Shown: positions 1-11,614 of the stretch, piece by piece
Layout: each line of letters opens with the position of its first letter
Numbering within the stretch: the first letter of the stretch is position 1
NCBI GenBank assembly: GCA_036877525.1
Contig: JAZGTH010000116.1
Coordinates: forward strand, 1,612,001 to 1,676,000
DNA length: 64,000 bases
Reading direction: 5' to 3'
Origin: Chromobotia macracanthus
Lineage: Eukaryota; Chordata; Actinopteri; Cypriniformes; Botiidae
Notes under the pieces: model-generated
Seen by the model: the letters and a program-made list of their open reading frames with translations, nothing else
Database searches by the model: none
Told to the model about the DNA's origin: nothing
Program-made: the position numbers and the translations under genes

Positions 1-189
1 GCACCCACACTTGCACACCTACACATGCTCAAATGTGGACACATCAAGCCTAATTCTCACACACACAAACTCGGTTCAAAAACCTTGTAAACTGTTTATG
101 TCCAGACCTGCAAGCTGAATGCATAGCTCACTGAAAGGTTGACAACAACTGTATATTTGATTCAGTACTGAAAGGGATTAGTCGGTTTC

Positions 190-228
190 ATCATACACAA
201 ATGTTTCATATCAACATTTGTGTATGAT
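190..228. repeat. Perfect hairpin, 16-bp arms, 7-nt loop
   Basis: ATCATACACAAATGTT (190-205) is followed by the loop TCATATC and then its exact reverse complement (213-228). Nothing flanking suggests a gene or terminator. See findings. Confidence 0.85.
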
Positions 229-310
229 ATATACATTTATTTTACTGAAGTATGCCACCATTATCTTGGTAGCACATTACCATTAAACTCTATTAACAAG
301 CACTAATTGT

Positions 311-1505
311 TAGCGGTGTAACAATATTCAAAACCGAACCGGCAACCCGTGATACACCACACATGGTCTACTTACCGAATGGCCCCCGGCCCCTACTGCC
401 CCGACTCGACTCCAAGTGAGGTTGACCCTACTTTCCTTTATGTCACAAAACAAAGTTTTCTCATTAAAATAAATAGTGATTAGTACACATTTAACACCTA
501 ATAAGGGCTATAATTTCAGGAACTGAAATTCAACGTGGATTGGGGGTATTACGGATTATTAGTTTCGCGCTAATAATCCAATAAATTCTCGAGAACGTTT
601 ATGAGAACTTGTGTATTAAACCACACAAGTGGTGTTTATTTCTGAACGTAAAGCTGCTTGATGTTTTAAAGTTTTCTGCACTTTAAGCAAGTTAAACAAA
701 ACTATCAGTCACGTTTATAATCAAGGACGTGCGGCGCCACTCACTCATAACAGAGCAACACTTTTCATAAGAAAGACTTAAATCAGACTCCGTGATCACC
801 ACCTTATAGCGCATTTGTCGCATTTATTCATATATTCATACTTTATACATATTGTCTGTCTTTAATATACTGTATATATGATGTACCTCACTATCAGGAC
901 TTAATATGTTGATATCTTCAATACATTTTCACAACTTTACATTGATCATATTTAACACAACTATGGTGAGCATTGACATGGCAATTGACAGGTTTAACTA
1001 ACTGCAAAGTAGTTAATACATTAAATTTCTAAAGTATATTCCCAAAACAACTATAAATATAAATCAATACATGATTTCAGCACACTATGCTGGGAAACAA
1101 GGGTGTATAGTACAATAATGCATAGCATGACATACACCTATGGCTGATTTACTGGACATTTGTAAGGCACTGTTGTTTGTTGAACTTCTTTGAAATAATG
1201 CATATTGCTAAAAAAAACACTACAAAAACACTTAACTGATTGAAGTAGCTCCTCCTAAAATGCAGAGTTTTTTTAAATGTCTTTCTAGTTTTTAATCACT
1301 TTCTACAACGACTCCCCCCATTAATCAGCAATCCCCCCCAAATGAGCTTCTGACAAGGGAAGTACACTAAAGTTACTGCCTTCAAGTATTACTATTATAA
1401 TAATGCAATGCCATGAACCATGCCCCCACAGCAAGCAAACCAAACCGTGACTCCAAAACTGTGATATAAACCGAACTGTAGCATTGGTATGTTGTTATAC
1501 CCCTA
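311..1505. mobile_element. Non-autonomous hAT-like DNA transposon (about 1.2 kb)
   Basis: The left end reads tagcggtgtaacaata followed by aaaaccgaacc. The right end, read in reverse complement, is taggggtataacaacat followed by a gttcggtt segment and a cacggt run. Both resemble fish hAT ends that contain 'ggtgtaac' and 'accgaacc'. The flanks carry an imperfect 8-bp target duplication, ctaattgt (303-310) against ctgtttgt (1506-1513), 6 of 8 matching; 8 bp is the hAT size. No transposase reading frame survives, so it was mobilised in trans or is a decayed deletion copy. Confidence 0.6.
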
Positions 1506-3744
1506 CTGTTTGTAAGGTGCACAGAGCTGCTCCCTACATAGGCTGCGTGGGCTGTTGGGTAATTTCCCAGTGTAAGTCTGAACCAGTGTGGGCCAAGGTG
1601 CACAGTGGGTGCAAAGTGACTACAAACATGGTGAGCACTCTTCTGAATTATAAACTGAAAATAGTTATAGTTGGATTTCGACTAATGCACACGAATGAGT
1701 TAGCAAGCAAAGGCCACGATATCCATATCAAGGGTGTAATTTGGAACAAGTATTTTAATTCAGTCACTTACAAGGTTCAGTTTTGGTTGTCAAGCTGCCT
1801 TAGTTCCCATAGGCAGCTGCCTCTGTAGGTAGCAGTCAGCAAGGCAGCCCACTAGGTTTTGGAGCAGAACTGCAGTGTGGGGGCCAGTATGTTTCCCCTC
1901 TTCCCTGCTCTGTTTTTAAAAAACAGATTACAGATAGCAAAAGCAGGGGAGAGCTTTGAATTAGTCATGACTGTGGACTTTTAGAGTGCTACCGTTTTAG
2001 AAATCTGTGTGTGTGTGTGTGGCCTTCATGGTAATCCTTTACTCTCTGGTCCCTCTGTCTTTCTCTTCTCCTTGTTGTGCATCAGCATAGCTAGCCTGCT
2101 GAATAATTGCAGTGAGGGGACTTTTCAATGCATTCGTGATTAGCTCTCCGGGCGCCGTGCACTTGCATGCAGTAGGTTGGTGTGAAAGCATGTTCTGTGC
2201 TCTTCATCCCTAAACCCAGACTCCTGCAGGCATCCTCAGATGAATGTGGACAGACCTGCTTTGTTTCCCCACGACCTTCTCATACAGGACTAAAACTCTT
2301 ATTTTCTTGATCTTTGATATTCTCTTACCAGTGGCAGATTGTAAGTTGATCTCGTTGATGATGAAACTGGGGGTGGTGTGGCAGTGCGGTGAAAGGTTTG
2401 TGCTGGTAGCTGAATGTTTGTAAGTGAGAACCGCACAAGGGGTCATCTTTATTTCATTTTTCACTTGTGATCCATGTATAATGTTATTTAAGATTGTGTG
2501 ACATTTTTTGCTACTGTACCTTTAATATTTGTTTGTATACGAGTGCCATTGCTTAATTAATAGATGAGACTAGTTTTAATATGGACTGGGGGGTTTGTTT
2601 AGAATGTTTATTGCATAGTACACTGGTCTGTTTTAACTTAGATCAAGAGAATTAGTTTAGGGATGCTCCTAATTGCACATGGCACCAGGGGATTTGTTTC
2701 TGAATGGTAATACTGTGTGTATAGTATTTCTTATTGGGTATATTACAAGTGTCTACTAAATACATACATTTCCTTATATATCTCACTTTGACCTGAATGA
2801 GTGTAAATGAGGTGTCTGTAACCAATGATCTTATACAAACTCCATCATAACAATGTTATTTTGTGTCTGATACATGCTTGTGTCCTATACTTTCCAGTGT
2901 ATAGCTGATCTATATACATATCCTGTCTCCCAGCAGTGCATTATGCAAAGTGTTGTGACATAAACACCAGTAGGCCTACTGTTAATCAAGTGGGAGGAAT
3001 CAGTAACATTTTTCAATTGTACCAGATCCTACACATCATCAAAAACATTGACAAACACACACTTACACAGTCTCATCCACCCTCATCCACTCACCAGCAA
3101 ATACAACTCACACTTCAGCCTCCCACTGGGTCACAATGCAAATGTGACCTCATGCAACAAACATTACATATCCATACATGTCAACAACCCCATCGTTACA
3201 CAGGACAGTGTGGTGTTATAGTGTGTGTATAATCATACAATTCCTACGATTCAGTATATGAATATGTGACTGACCTCATTTGAGTTGTAGTTTGTAATAT
3301 TTGGGAAGTTTATTTTGTAACTGAGCTGTTGTAAGATTGTCAAACTGCCAGATTTAGTCACCTTCCAAAAGGTGTTATTAATCCAATGCCCCACCTTGCC
3401 TGGCATCCCCCTAATGTGTGTGAGTGAACCTGAGTGTTAGAGGGTGTTAGACACCTGCCCAGTGCACCAGCCCACACCAGCTGCTGTCTTTGTTAGTACT
3501 AAGTACAGTCAATTAGATAACAACTGAATGAACACAAATGTGTTTGTGTGTGTTAATGCATTGAGAGGACTATGTGTTCAATAGAAATCAGGGAGAACCG
3601 AATGTCTTTCACTAGCTCCTGCATTTAAAAACTGTCTTTAGTGCTTGGGCCTTTCAGAGATCGTGTTAATGCTTGAGTGAAAAAATCTGCTCAGTTCAAC
3701 ATTTTCTGCTGTGAGGTTATTAATGAAGAAATGCTCCATTTTCT
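1506..3744. other. No gene seen; short repeats only
   Basis: AT-rich sequence with a short (TG)n run near 2007-2021 and no convincing exon or transposon end. The stretch near 1780-1990 is purine/pyrimidine mixed and unremarkable. Confidence 0.6.
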
Positions 3745-3960
3745 TTAAAAGGGATAGTTCACCCAAAAATGCAAAACATTTTGTCATCATTTACACCCCA
3801 TCACCCCCCCACCCCCCAAGTCCAACCCTTAACCCTAACAATATATGAAAATTATAGCAAAATAAAAACTCTTACTGTAACTTATATTCTATGCTCCAAA
3901 TCTTTTGTAGTCATGGGTTAGCCTTGTGTAAGAAACAGAAAGGAACGGAAGTAATTACTC
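3745..3960. mobile_element. Decayed cyprinid MITE-like repeat, copy 1
   Basis: It starts ttaaaagggatagttcaccc and continues with aaaaatgc and ttgtcatcattta, the left end of a very common cyprinid dispersed repeat ('gggatagttcacccaaaaatgaaaattctgtcatcattta' type). Further in, agccttgtgtaagaaacag matches the interior of the same family and the copy at 24621. A C-rich run (about 3804-3820) interrupts it and the far end is lost. Confidence 0.6.
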
Positions 3961-6900
3961 TCAGTTGATCTTCCACAGGGGTAAGCTGTTTAACCACAGC
4001 AATAAGCTGTGCTGCGACCTGGTCTTTGAATCAGTTGAACGTGTGAACTGGAAGCAACCATGAATGAAACAGTCAGACTGATTTTGTGAAATAGATTATG
4101 ATGAACCATAATGAATTATTGTGAAATGATTTTGCAAAGACCTGGCTCAAAAAAACTATTTGTTTATGAAATAGACGTCATTGCAATACTTTTCTCTTGT
4201 ACTCTCATGAAAGCATCAAAGAGAGCCAGGGCAGATGTGGAACAACATTAGGGTAAAAAACAAACGATGACAGAATTTGCTAAACAATTATGTTAATAAC
4301 AAAAACTCCCCACAACACTTACAGACACAGAAATGTCATACTCTTCTTTTGCATAAAGTGAGTCTTTAGCTGACTGGTGCTAGGTGTGTCCAGACAGACG
4401 TTCCTCAGTGGGGGGTTAATATTTGACCAGACGCTGCCTCTCCTGGTAGCCCCATTATCTTGGTTACCCGGCATTCAGAAGACAGGTGCTTTCCTTCCCC
4501 GTATGCTGTGAACAGGGAGGACTGACTTTTGTAGAGTAGCACTTCAATGGGTGGGATGCTGGGACAGCAGCAGGCTAAGGAAGTCAGGAGGTTCACTAAT
4601 AACGGGGGGTGTTTATGTGTGCTTGTGTATGTGTGTGTGTGGCACTGACCGCTAGTGCTAATATTTCAATGTACAACCACAGGAAAATTATGAGAAATTA
4701 TTGTACTTTGTCAATCATGCAGGAGTCATTTTTGTACTTTCCGAACAAACAGTGGATTTCACTTCTGAAGCTGACATTAAATAAAGGGGTTGAATGCTGT
4801 ATGTACTTTTTCAGGGTCCATTATTTGGGCAATTAAGCTATCCATCGAGTGTACATTCATGCATCTCTTGTGTTTTTCCATTTTCTCTTCTTGTTTTGCT
4901 TTGTACAGTGTAAAAATGCTTCCTGTGTCTCACATCAGTAGATGTTAGCTGTGTATTTATTGCTATGCCAGTGATTTAATGCAATGCATGATGAAATCTG
5001 ACAATTGGTCACAAGTCCATGATGCAATTACAGTTAGATAGGGTACATAACTTTTTAAAAACACAATTGCAATATCGGCCAAAACAATCCCCCAGATTTT
5101 ACATTCACAGGCTTAAGAATTGTGGCATGAATAAGAATTAAAGGTACTGTATGTTCTATTATTATTGATTATTAAATTACATAAATGCATTTTCATTGAT
5201 TTTCATTTCACAAGATTTTCATTGCTTGTTATTGTGAACTCGATTGTTCAATGGCTATTGACATCTTTAGCAGATATGAATGTTTTAGAGTAGATAATCT
5301 TAGATTTGACACTTGGGATGGGAACAGGTGCTTTACACAGTTTAATACATTATAGTGCTACTTCTGCTTGTATCACAGTATGTGTTGCAAGTATTTGTGA
5401 CTATAAAAGGAACATATTTCTTCCCTTCCTATCTCTTGATTGGATAATTCAGTTGTTTGAGGTGGGGGTGTAAACCCCTGTGCATTAGCAGAGACAAATT
5501 AATGAAATAATGAAACAGTGAGGAAATTTGAAAATATGCCTTGCGAATTTAAAAACCTCCCCTGCTTACTTCTCCCTAAACAACCCTGACAGAGGTGTAA
5601 CAATAGCTGGCAGTCAGTAGAGACAAAGCATTTCATCAGTGGGTTACATCAGACAAGGCCCATGGGTAAAACCACATTAAGTAGCTAATCTCCTAATCCA
5701 CCCAAATTACGTCCAACACCTTTCAATGATGATTGCACAGGAGGGGGGTTATAATCTCTTGATGAGCTTTAACTGTGGATACAATATAGAAAATTTGAGT
5801 GTTTTATACAATTAATTGCTCTTTGTACATGCTGGTGACTGACAGGAAACCCACTGTATCCCAACAGTTCAAATGAATTCCACAAATACTGAAATATATA
5901 AAGCATTGTGGCTCATTAATAGAGGTGTAAAATGTCTTTTATTCCCGTACAATTGGAACTGATCCATTTTCAGAACGTGTCCTTGCATAATAGAACATGG
6001 AGGCCTTTTGACTTTTAAAACCTCTGAAAACTAGGCCACTTTTTAAACAAATTCAGTTATTTTGTTGGTTTTATTGTTGTTTTGTACAAATAACCTAGAT
6101 GTAGTTTCCAGAGAAACCTTGGTACACACATTCGTTATTTATGGCATGGAATTTATGGTACCCAGTCTGACAGAAAACATAGTAGCGCAAATGTAAAAAA
6201 AAAAACTACTCGCCTTTAAATTTGTTCTTTTATAAACATGCACTTTCCAACACAATTCTATATAAAATCTCCACTCTGTGCAGAATGCTTGGTATTCATA
6301 TCTTACCTTCATATTCTCACCTGTGAAACAAACTAAATCCACCTTCTCTTTATGCAGTTTATCTGCCAGGCAGAATGTATTTTGCTATTTTCTCTCAGTG
6401 CTGAATACTTACACAATTGTTGAGGACACTTCCTGCCTGTCCACTGAGCGCATCCTGTGTCAGACATCCTCATTGTTACAGAGATGTTGACAAGGCCCTC
6501 TGTCCCCCTCTTTTCACATGACCTTCCACTGTCTGGATGTATTTGCCAATTCAGAGTAGAGCATTGTCTCATCTTCCAATGCCAGACAATAGATATCATA
6601 GCACACTGATCTGACCATCTCACCCACCTTTATGTCACCACAAACAAGTTTATGAGAGTCATGGCACAGCTGTGAGATGTTTTGCAATATTTTTCCTGTA
6701 TATCCAACCACTACATGTATACATGGCATAAAATTACTATTGTTGTCATCATATGTTGATTTCATGTCAAGAATTGGAATGTTATTGGATTACTTTAAAC
6801 TGTTTCAAGATCTTGCATAGCCAAACTACTATTTTATATATAATGTTATATGTAAAACATGTCTCTTATGTTCTTCTACTTGCAGGACCAACCATTAGTC

Positions 6901-8393
6901 ATGTGATTAAACTTCATGCTATTCTGATCAAAGAGTTGTGGCTGAAGGGTTACTAAGTCTTGGGTAACTGGGCTCTTTCAAATGTAACTATTCAATTCAA
7001 GAGCACACAGGGTGATAGAGCCAAAATACAGTATAAGATCAAACTCATACTGTAGTGCAATACTTCAGAGAGTTCACTGTGATGTTAATTTGTGATGTGT
7101 GTGTGCGTGTCTATAGGTGGAATATGTGGGTCCAATGGTATTGCTGCCTGCTGTCAGCCTATTTCATTGCATACAATAGAGAGCTGGAATGTTTTCAGAG
7201 TATTCTATGTGTGATCATGACCCAGACCAGCCCTGCATCACAACCTCCATCTGCAGCTCTGATTGGTCTGCTTTGACAACTGAAGGCTCCTGCGTTTGTA
7301 TGGACTCCTCTTTTGGGAGCTTCCAAATTGTGCTTTCTCTGTATAAAATGAGCAGGGGCAAAGCAGGGACCCCATCCATTCTGCTGATGCCCTCTGCCAG
7401 AGCCTGATTCAGCCCCTTGGACCCACACCTATTTGAAACAACCTGCTTCTATTTATTTGGCCATAATTGACCAATGCTGGTTAGCCTTCCTTGTGGCACA
7501 GGAACAAAAAGGGTTACAAAGGGTCCAAGGGGCAAATATATTTTTCTTTCACTATGTACAGTCTTTTTGTCCGGCGAGGCACACACATGCTCAATGGAGC
7601 TTTTCAGCAGGCTCCTACCTTGCCACACATACCCAGAATCTGCCCGCAGTTGTGGGTTTTGCAGTTGAATAGTGTGATTTTTCTGTGTGCCCACTAGAGG
7701 CATTGGATGATAATAGACAGGCAAGGACAGCATCTGTTTGTGTGTGTGTAAAGAGTTACTCCCATATCCTGCAGGGTGCCATGGGCTTCACTGGCCTCGT
7801 GGCGTGTCACTGGGTTGCATGCCACACACCCTCTCTGTGGTTCTAATGACTCTCTAACTGCAGTGAAAGGTGAGGTGCAAAACCCCCCAAACTATCTCTT
7901 TACCCTTTAGAGGCCCCATGCCCTCCTGCCCATCTAATCTGATTCTCTCCCTCCCTCCCCATGTCCTTCCACTGAAACGCACTCCTCTCATTATTGTGTT
8001 AATGATGTGTTTACATCCCTGTGTGTTATTAAAGACTAACCTCAGAGCACTAATAATTGGGGCTCCCTTTTACACATACTCATCAGTCCTTCTGTTTTAT
8101 GCACACCCATACACACGCACACAAATAAATATACCCCTAGTGCTCCCATGGTAGGAGACATTGTTAGAAATATTTATATATATATATATCAAAGTATTTG
8201 TGTTATAAATATGAGCAATATCAGAGACATAGTGAGGGGAAAGACAGTTCAATAGAGTGGCTGTAGGAAATGAATTCCCGCCTTTTAGTTAAAATAGCCA
8301 AGTGCCTTTTGGTCTTTTGGCTCCAGAATGCATATGCATATTAGCTAAACCAGTCTAATATGGTTTAGTCTGAGTTTGGTTTAGTCTAATTTG
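3961..8393. other. No gene seen; AT-rich spacer
   Basis: Reading frames here are short and overlap on both strands. A (TG)n run lies near 4626-4641. No splice-bounded coding segment, tRNA or transposon end was recognised. Confidence 0.55.
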
Positions 8394-8532
8394 ACCTGTA
8401 GCTCAACTGGTTGTGTTTGCAGCGCAAAGATTGTGGATTCGATTCCCAGGGAACACATGTACTGATAAAAATGTAAACCTCAAATACAATGGGGATAAAA
8501 GTGTCTGCCAAATGCATAAATGTAATTGTAAA
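8394..8532 (+). mobile_element. tRNA-derived SINE, HAmo-like, copy 1
   Basis: The head is a decayed tRNA-like promoter: gtagctcaactgg resembles box A, and ggattcgattccc (about 8436-8448) resembles box B. After a short body the tail reads ggataaaagtgtctgccaaa followed by tgcataaatgtaattgta. This is the tail shared with the L2 fragment at 49018-49398. The name HAmo is from memory of a cyprinid SINE with this structure. Confidence 0.75.
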
Positions 8533-8776
8533 TAATTATACTAATGTTCTGTCTTTTCTCTTTAAGCTACTATAGATTTTTTTTACAAGAGTATTTTGCT
8601 AAATATACAATGCAATTGATAATGAAGGTTCATGTGTCCAATGAACATAACTGTCAGTACATGATAAATCATACACAGGTCTGAATGCTTATGCTTAAAG
8701 ACATCATTTGTTTCTTTTGTCAATTTATAGTCAGTGAGTGGTTCTTATAAGAATGCAAAGCAAATGGACTTTCTTT

Positions 8777-8799
8777 ACACACACACACACACACACACA
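8777..8799. repeat. (AC)n microsatellite
   Basis: An uninterrupted AC dinucleotide run of about 23 bp. Confidence 0.9.
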
Positions 8800-11225
8800 G
8801 TTATTGGAGTGTTTGAGCTAAGTTGTTTTTTTTTGTCTTCAACACACAAGACACTGAGAGCTCTCTGTGTCTTTGCTTCATTTACAGAGATCTTTAGAAA
8901 GTTTTTTTAGGCATATTTTTGGATGCTGTCATGATTTGCATGGAAAGGACTGAACAAGTGTGTGTGTGTGCTAGCTTAGGGTCTTGTTGATGGACATGTC
9001 TCACTCTCCTAAACCCCAGATGACTGTACCTTAGTGCTATCTCACTCAGTATATAAAAGGTTTTCAACCATGACTGTTATAAAACCAACCCAGCACCTAA
9101 GAGCGGTTCATCAAGAGGGTGAATGATTAGACAGAGGCAGAGCATACTGGTTGAGTGGGAAAAACATTTCTCTCAGAGTATAATGGAAGTGATATATTTG
9201 GTTTGTGCATCAAGTAGACACAGGAGTCCTGTGCATTACCTTCATCAAAAAAAGAAGAAAACTACTTCTTGGACTATTATACTTCTGTGATTAATGAATC
9301 AATGAAGGTTGCCATTTATAGCATGTTTGGTTTAGCAATTATAACCAATCATAAACATTAAATGATGTGCCCAATCAGATGCCTTTAAATTTGTGTTTAG
9401 AACTATCAGACAGTACCAATATCAAGAAAAATAATTTGGCAATTATGATTTTTTTCATAATTAGGTAGCAATTTGATCATACAGCAGCATTGCAAACTGA
9501 AATTTGTACAGTAGAATGGCCCAGCTCTTATCAAAGCCATTAACCTTGAGGATAGATTAGTATTGCAACACCAGAATGATTTAAATGGATTGTGGAGTCT
9601 GCTAGACCACAGGTGTGTAAGAGGCTTGTGGATGGCATTTGATCCAACAGCATCTGGTTGGACTAAGCATGCAGATTTCAACTTGTCAAAGCATCAAGGT
9701 GTTCCACTTACCTTAACAAATAGGATTTGTCTGTCAGTTCTAAGCAGAGTTCATATCTCTCAGCAACCAGGTCACCACAACAAGATTTTCTGCGAGGCCA
9801 TAGTGTCTGTATATTGAGGCATCACTAAGAAATCACTGTTACGCTTTGCTCTCCTGAGATTAGACTTTGAGCTTAGAGCAGATGTGCCCTTAGATCATCA
9901 CCTGCACACAGACCACCTAACCTTTATACCATACTGAGGTATCATCCCGTCAGCTTTGAAGAAAGACCCTGCCTGATTCTCTACTGGTGATCAGTATTAT
10001 CAAAGTCTTGTGACCTGGAACTTTACCGTCATCACTGAGTAATGATTCTGTGTGGATGGTATGTAAAACTGTACAGTAGTAGTTATTTATAAATTGGTAA
10101 ATGCTTTTAATGAAGGAACTACGAAGGAACACTTTAGTATGATAACTGGTACAATTATCATACTAAAACTAACAGTGTTTCTTATAAACTGAAATTTATA
10201 GTTCATAAAATCATTTTCTTTTTTTGACTAGGCAACAGAGCCAAAACTGCTGCTGCTGCCTCCTTTAAAAATGTAAGTGCATGCGTTTACTTAACCATGC
10301 AAGATTTGTAGCCAAAAGTGAGCAAAATCTCCTTTTGGGGATGTCCTCATCTGTAAAAACTTAAGTAAAAAAAAAATAAAGTATAAAAATATAGGCTAGT
10401 AAATAAAGTTTTAAAAAATTATAAGTGAATAAGTGAATGCATGTGGGTGTGTTTGTAAGGGGTAAGAGAACATGACCGTGTATTTGTGTATGTGCTTATG
10501 TTGATTTGTTTCAGGGGAACAGACACGTGTGAGAGAACATACAGTAATTCTGTTGGAATGTTTTTTGTGTGCTTTTTATGGGTAAGAAAGAGAGTGACTG
10601 GGGGAATGCATTTGAGCTGAATAGTACAGGCCATCTCAAGGTCTTGGGCAGCAGGTGTCATGAATTGTGATAGTCAGGCTGTCTTTTAAGGGGCTGTTCT
10701 GTGTTTAAAACGCCAGATGACTCTCTCTCTTCCTGACCCCTCACCTCCACTTCAGCTCCTGACTGACAGACGCAGCACCATAATGAGAGAAAATCTGGAC
10801 AAATTAAGCCCAATTAAATATCCATTTTAGTCTCTGTCAGCTCTTCTGCTGAGAGAGGAATTAGATGATTTATTATGATGGCAGCTGCAATTGTGTCTTT
10901 TTTAAGTATGTTGATGAAATGATTTTATGCATATTGTGTGGTTGTAATTGTTGTGGCAATGGTACTAAAGAGTTGTAGTTTTTTGGCTCTGAGCTAAATG
11001 TATGCAAAGATATTAAACTGGGCTTAAAATGAGATGTGACCTGACCGAACCTGATCTGACCAGTACAGTCAAGTTTAAGGATCACAATCCCCAAAACTCT
11101 TGGTTTGTTTTAGTGTTCTCTCAGACTAAATGCAGTTGTGCAGTTTGCAATTCTGTTGTCACAGCAATGTGTAAATATTTAGTGTCAATATTTCTGCATC
11201 TTTGGCATTTTATACTTGTAACTCT
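8800..11225. other. No gene seen; contains one perfect hairpin
   Basis: AT-rich sequence. A gcaacagagcc...aaaaat|gtaagtg segment near 10231-10275 looks like an exon with acceptor and donor, but its translation does not match CAMKMT and it contains a tandem CTG run. The hairpin at 10133-10167 is listed separately. Confidence 0.5.
10133..10167. repeat. Perfect hairpin, 13-bp arms, 9-nt loop
   Basis: TTTAGTATGATAA (10133-10145), loop CTGGTACAA, then the exact reverse complement TTATCATACTAAA (10155-10167). Confidence 0.85.
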
Positions 11226-11227
11226 TC

Positions 11228-11235
11228 TGACGTCA
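11228..11235. promoter_or_regulatory. Consensus CRE palindrome TGACGTCA
   Basis: A perfect cAMP-response element octamer, the CREB/ATF site. It lies about 100 bp upstream of a degenerate repeat array rich in TGATGTCA/TGACATCA, which are one CpG-deamination step from it. Function is not shown; the octamer is expected by chance about once per 65 kb. Confidence 0.4.
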
Positions 11236-11325
11236 TAGATGAACATTTGGCACAGATCAAGTAATTAAACACTAATAAAAAACTACTTATGGCTGTGATT
11301 TTTTTTTTTAAGCTTAGAGAATGCA

Positions 11326-11614
11326 TATGACCTCACAGACAAAACAGAAGCTTATGATGTCACAGGCAGTGGAGTGTGTATGTGATGTCATAGACAGCAG
11401 AAAGTTCTTATGGCCTCAAAGACAAATTACGGAAGTGCTTATGACATCACAGACTGCAAAGAATGCTTATGACATCACAGAAAGCAGATAGTGATTGATG
11501 TCACAGACAGCAAAGACTGAATATGAATCTGCAGCCAGACTTGTTGACTAGGAAAAATCTACTAGCACCCTTTAACAGAAACTTCATAATAATGATGTCA
11601 CTAGGGTGATGTCA
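11326..11614. repeat. Degenerate ~28-bp minisatellite with CRE-like cores
   Basis: Seven diverged units start near 11326, 11353, 11381, 11409, 11440, 11468 and 11494, with spacing 26-31 bp. Each is built on a tatgaYRtcacagac core. Two further cores follow at 11593 and 11607. The octamer TGATGTCA or its reverse complement TGACATCA occurs at 11355, 11383, 11442, 11470, 11496, 11593 and 11607. Confidence 0.75.

Noticed and set aside
2330..2419. Possible upstream camkmt exon ending gaatgttt|gtaagtg
   Set aside because: A TAG stop lies in frame two codons before the AATGTT, and the translation is not CAMKMT-like.
10231..10275. Exon-like segment with ttgactag acceptor and gtaagtg donor
   Set aside because: Translation gives no CAMKMT match, contains a CTG triplet run, and no partner exon was found.
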